Below, piece after piece: positions 61,960 to 64,000 of a DNA stretch of 64,000 nucleotides. Position 1 is the stretch's first letter. Each line of letters begins with the position of its first letter. Source of the DNA: Symbiodinium sp. CCMP2592 (taxonomy: Eukaryota; Sar; Dinophyceae; Suessiales; Symbiodiniaceae); the NCBI GenBank assembly GCA_905221615.1, contig CAJNDT010001247.1, positions 689,827-753,826 on the forward strand, written 5' to 3'. A program made the position numbers and the translations under genes. The notes below the pieces were generated by a model. The model had not been told where the DNA came from, did no database searches, and worked only from the letters and a program-made list of their open reading frames with translations.

Positions 61960-62082
61960 AAGTAGATCCCGGAAATGGTTTACTGCAAAGTATCCGTTGA
62001 TAGCGGCAGGTCCGAGTGTCTCGATCATCTCGGGGATTCTGGGTTGCAGGTCTCCTTCTTGTTGATTTACCGTGGAATTCAA
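61960..62082 (-). CDS. Possible coding remnant next to the AT-rich array
   Basis: The minus strand after ATG 62082 reads EGDLQPRIPEMIETLGPAAI then NGYFAVNHFRDLLYECPC before running toward the AT repeat. Composition is protein-like over about 40 codons. No family recognised; it may be an exon truncated by the repeat. Confidence 0.3.
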
Positions 62083-62097
62083 TCAACATTCTCTTGG

Positions 62098-62194
62098 GTA
62101 GCCCCCCACTGAGTAATAGTTGAATAATATTCATAATGTTAGGACCTTAATAGTAGCCCTAGTATAGACTATTACTGTATGGGGGCAGTACCTA
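62098..62194. mobile_element. F13 element
   Basis: GTAGCCCCCCACTGAGTAAT ... TATGGGGGCAGTACCTAA, a shortened version of the 44.25 kb copy. Followed by CCCTAAA repeats. Confidence 0.65.
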
Positions 62195-62325
62195 AAAAAC
62201 CCTAAATCCTAAACCCTAAACCCTAAACAATCTCTTTCGACGGGCTCCAAATTAGCTCCAAAGCCCACTCCTCCAAAAAGAAGTGGATTCGAGAAGCTGA
62301 CAGAAGAACCCCCTCCGAAACCCTA

Positions 62326-62434
62326 CCCCAAGGGTCCAAAGCACCCAATAATTAGGTACTTGGTTTTAGGACAGTAGTTGTGTAGGTTAGGATTCTGGGG
62401 AGTGTATGATTATTAGGTAGTTTGACCCTTGGGG
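62326..62434. mobile_element. F9 element, 3-bp target duplication CTA
   Basis: CCCCAAGGGTCCAAAGCACC ... GTTTGACCCTTGGGG, flanked by CTA at 62323-62325 and 62435-62437. Confidence 0.85.
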
Positions 62435-62615
62435 CTAAAACCCTTAAACACACTACAGAACATCCATAGAGCCGAGGAAGCTCTTCTGCAAAGGCGAGCG
62501 GCCCCCTTCTTGTCCAACTCAATGAGGTCACCCCGTACCTGTCTCATGACCTCGAAGCAACTCATCGGCTAACTGAGTAAAAAAATACCGGAAAAGTACT
62601 TGACCATATACTACT

Positions 62616-62712
62616 GTTGATGATATAAATCCTGCAATACCCTTAAGGACCTTAGACTATGGAATTTATGGTATGGTCCGTTTTATGGGTAATGCAGGAT
62701 TTATATCATCAA
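62616..62712. mobile_element. F7 element
   Basis: GTTGATGATATAAATCCTGC ... GCAGGATTTATATCATCAAC, with perfect 20-bp ends. Confidence 0.8.
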
Positions 62713-62763
62713 CCGTATGGCTACTGTTTTTGCATGTTGCTATTGAATGAATGTCCTGATGCT

Positions 62764-62864
62764 TTAGAAGGGGCCCCCAATCTGTAATAGTGGTATAATA
62801 GGAATATAATAGGGCCCTACTATAATCCTTATAGTCACTATTACAGGGTGGGGGCAGCTTCTAA
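62764..62864. mobile_element. F2 element, perfect 8-bp target duplication CTGATGCT
   Basis: TTAGAAGgGGCCCCCAatCT ... GGTGGGGGCAGCTTCTAA, flanked by ctgatgct at 62756-62763 and 62865-62872. Confidence 0.9.
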
Positions 62865-63006
62865 CTGATGCTTTTTATGGCATTTCCAGCGCTGGCTTTG
62901 TTCGGGCGTTGGTGCTTTTGGCTTTTTGGGGCATGGTGGGGCGCTTAGGGTCTGGCCTTTTGCGGTTTCGGTGTCGGAGGTTTACCACCCAAAAATTGGC
63001 TACAGG

Positions 63007-63121
63007 CAAAGGGGAAAAGGAGGGCCCTACCCTATAATGGGCTATATAATGGATATATCATGGCTATATTAAGGGTATATACCTAGGGGTCCTTATTAAG
63101 GGTCCCTCCTTTTACCCTTGG
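63007..63121. mobile_element. F10 element between 16-bp direct repeats
   Basis: CAAAGGGGAAAAGGAGGGCC ... GGGTCCCTCCTTTTACCC. AAAAATTGGCTACAGG on the left recurs as AAAAATTTGCTACAGG on the right, unlike the 3-bp flanks of the 6.96 kb copy. Confidence 0.75.
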
Positions 63122-63429
63122 AAAAATTTGCTACAGGGTGGTTTCGGAGCATAGCTCCTAAGCCCTAAACCCTCCATAAAAGGAAAAGGAAAGCACGCAC
63201 AAAACAACTGCTTCTAATTACCATCACATGGTTGCTATGATTAACCTTGATGATGTATGTATGTATATTTATATGTATTACATGCGTATATCCACATATA
63301 GACCAGATACAAAACAAGCAAGAAACCTGAAACCTGGCGCAGAGCCCAAGCCCTAAACTCGGAAACCTAATCCCAAACCCGAAAAAGGAAACCCCAAACC
63401 CTCACCCCTAAACCCCTGACCCTGAAACA

Positions 63430-63575
63430 CTAGAAACCCTAAACCCTAAATCCCAAACCCAACCCCTAAACCCTACACACACCCCAAAACCTCCAAACCC
63501 CAAAACCCAGACCAGAAACCCTAAACCCCAAACCCTACACCTGAAACCGAAACCCTAAAACCCAATGCCAAAAAC
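63430..63575. repeat. Degenerate CCCTAAACC tract
   Basis: CCCTAAA, CCCCAAA and CCAGAC-containing variants, strongly eroded. Confidence 0.7.
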
Positions 63576-63635
63576 TCCCGTGGAACCACAACATAATACC
63601 CTTGTTACGAAACCTTGGAGCTTTATGATAATGAA

Positions 63636-63741
63636 CTACTATTTGCTTAAGAAACCCCAAAAAAATAAAAATAATAATCCCTATATTACCCCCATAAGGA
63701 ATATATTTTTTATTTTTTGGGGGTTCTTAAGCAAATAGTAG
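63636..63741. mobile_element. F3 element, 4-bp target duplication TGAA
   Basis: CTACTATTTGCTTAAGAAAC ... GGTTCTTAAGCAAATAGTAG, flanked by TGAA at 63632-63635 and 63742-63745. Confidence 0.85.
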
Positions 63742-64000
63742 TGAACATATACACATAGTGTTTTGAATACTCCTTCGGAGCTTGGTTATACTAAACATCA
63801 AAAGATCTAAGCACACCAATTTCTTAGAGCACTATAAGGTTAGACTGAAAACAGAGCATTGCAAAATCTTTCGATAACTTATGAGACCCAGTGAGCCTCC
63901 ACACCCTCTTCGTGAAAGACCTCATCGAAGCTGAGACCTGGGAGCGCGCCACCAAGAGACTCATACGAAGGGAGTACTATCATTATTGTAATTATTAGTA

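Noticed and set aside
1..64000. Dinoflagellate spliced-leader sequence, tRNA, rRNA or snRNA genes
   Set aside because: I looked for a CCATTTTGGCTCAAG-type leader relic and for cloverleaf-like segments and saw none. A covariance-model scan would be needed to exclude small RNAs.

Overview
The window looks like nuclear DNA of a dinoflagellate, most likely a member of the Suessiales/Symbiodiniaceae. This rests on four observations. (1) Several exons belong to protein families I recognise from memory as massively expanded in Symbiodinium-type genomes. (2) Introns are short (62-123 nt in most cases I could phase) and use GT-AG, GC-AG and GA-AG borders; the GA donor is a dinoflagellate hallmark. (3) Clusters of the plant/dinoflagellate telomere heptamer TTTAGGG are scattered through non-terminal sequence. 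(4) Nearly all convincing coding sequence lies on one strand (minus), as is usual in unidirectional dinoflagellate gene blocks. No bacterial, organellar or viral gene was recognised. All identifications are from reading only; no database was searched.

Layout. 1-19.3 kb: a field of short palindromic, MITE-like elements (at least 20 families), degenerate TTTAGGG tracts and a few tiny minus-strand exon candidates (about 11.5, 14.1-14.3, 15.7, 16.5, 18.3, 19.3 kb) wedged between elements. 19.3-23 kb: a 583-codon single-block minus-strand frame of a dinoflagellate-wide unknown family and a two-exon gene with a GIY-YIG-like look. 23.65-31.55 kb: one long minus-strand gene of at least 15 exons whose N-terminal part carries degenerate C5-methyltransferase-like motifs; its third intron holds about 430 bp of CTA repeat plus CA and TA repeats. 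31.7-35.6 kb: a second minus-strand gene with Lys/Ala/Glu-rich 16-residue repeats and a Pro/Ala/Thr-rich stretch. 35.7-53 kb: a second MITE field with the longest interstitial telomeric tract (40.06-40.35 kb) and a 28-bp minisatellite. 53.5-56.7 kb: strand-asymmetric purine/pyrimidine DNA containing a direct segmental duplication. 57.4-59.85 kb: two satellites (about 57 bp and 89 bp) in alternating orientation, separated by G-rich linkers. 60.27-61.87 kb: an AT-rich higher-order repeat with one inverted spacer. 61.9-64 kb: MITE field again.

The most interesting signal is the set of MITE families that can be delimited from the sequence itself by consistent target-site duplications (2 bp in one family, 3 bp in four, 4, 5 and 8 bp in others), together with exon borders lying flush against these elements. 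This is what an active or recently active introner population (transposons that create introns) would look like. It is an inference, and transcript evidence would settle it.
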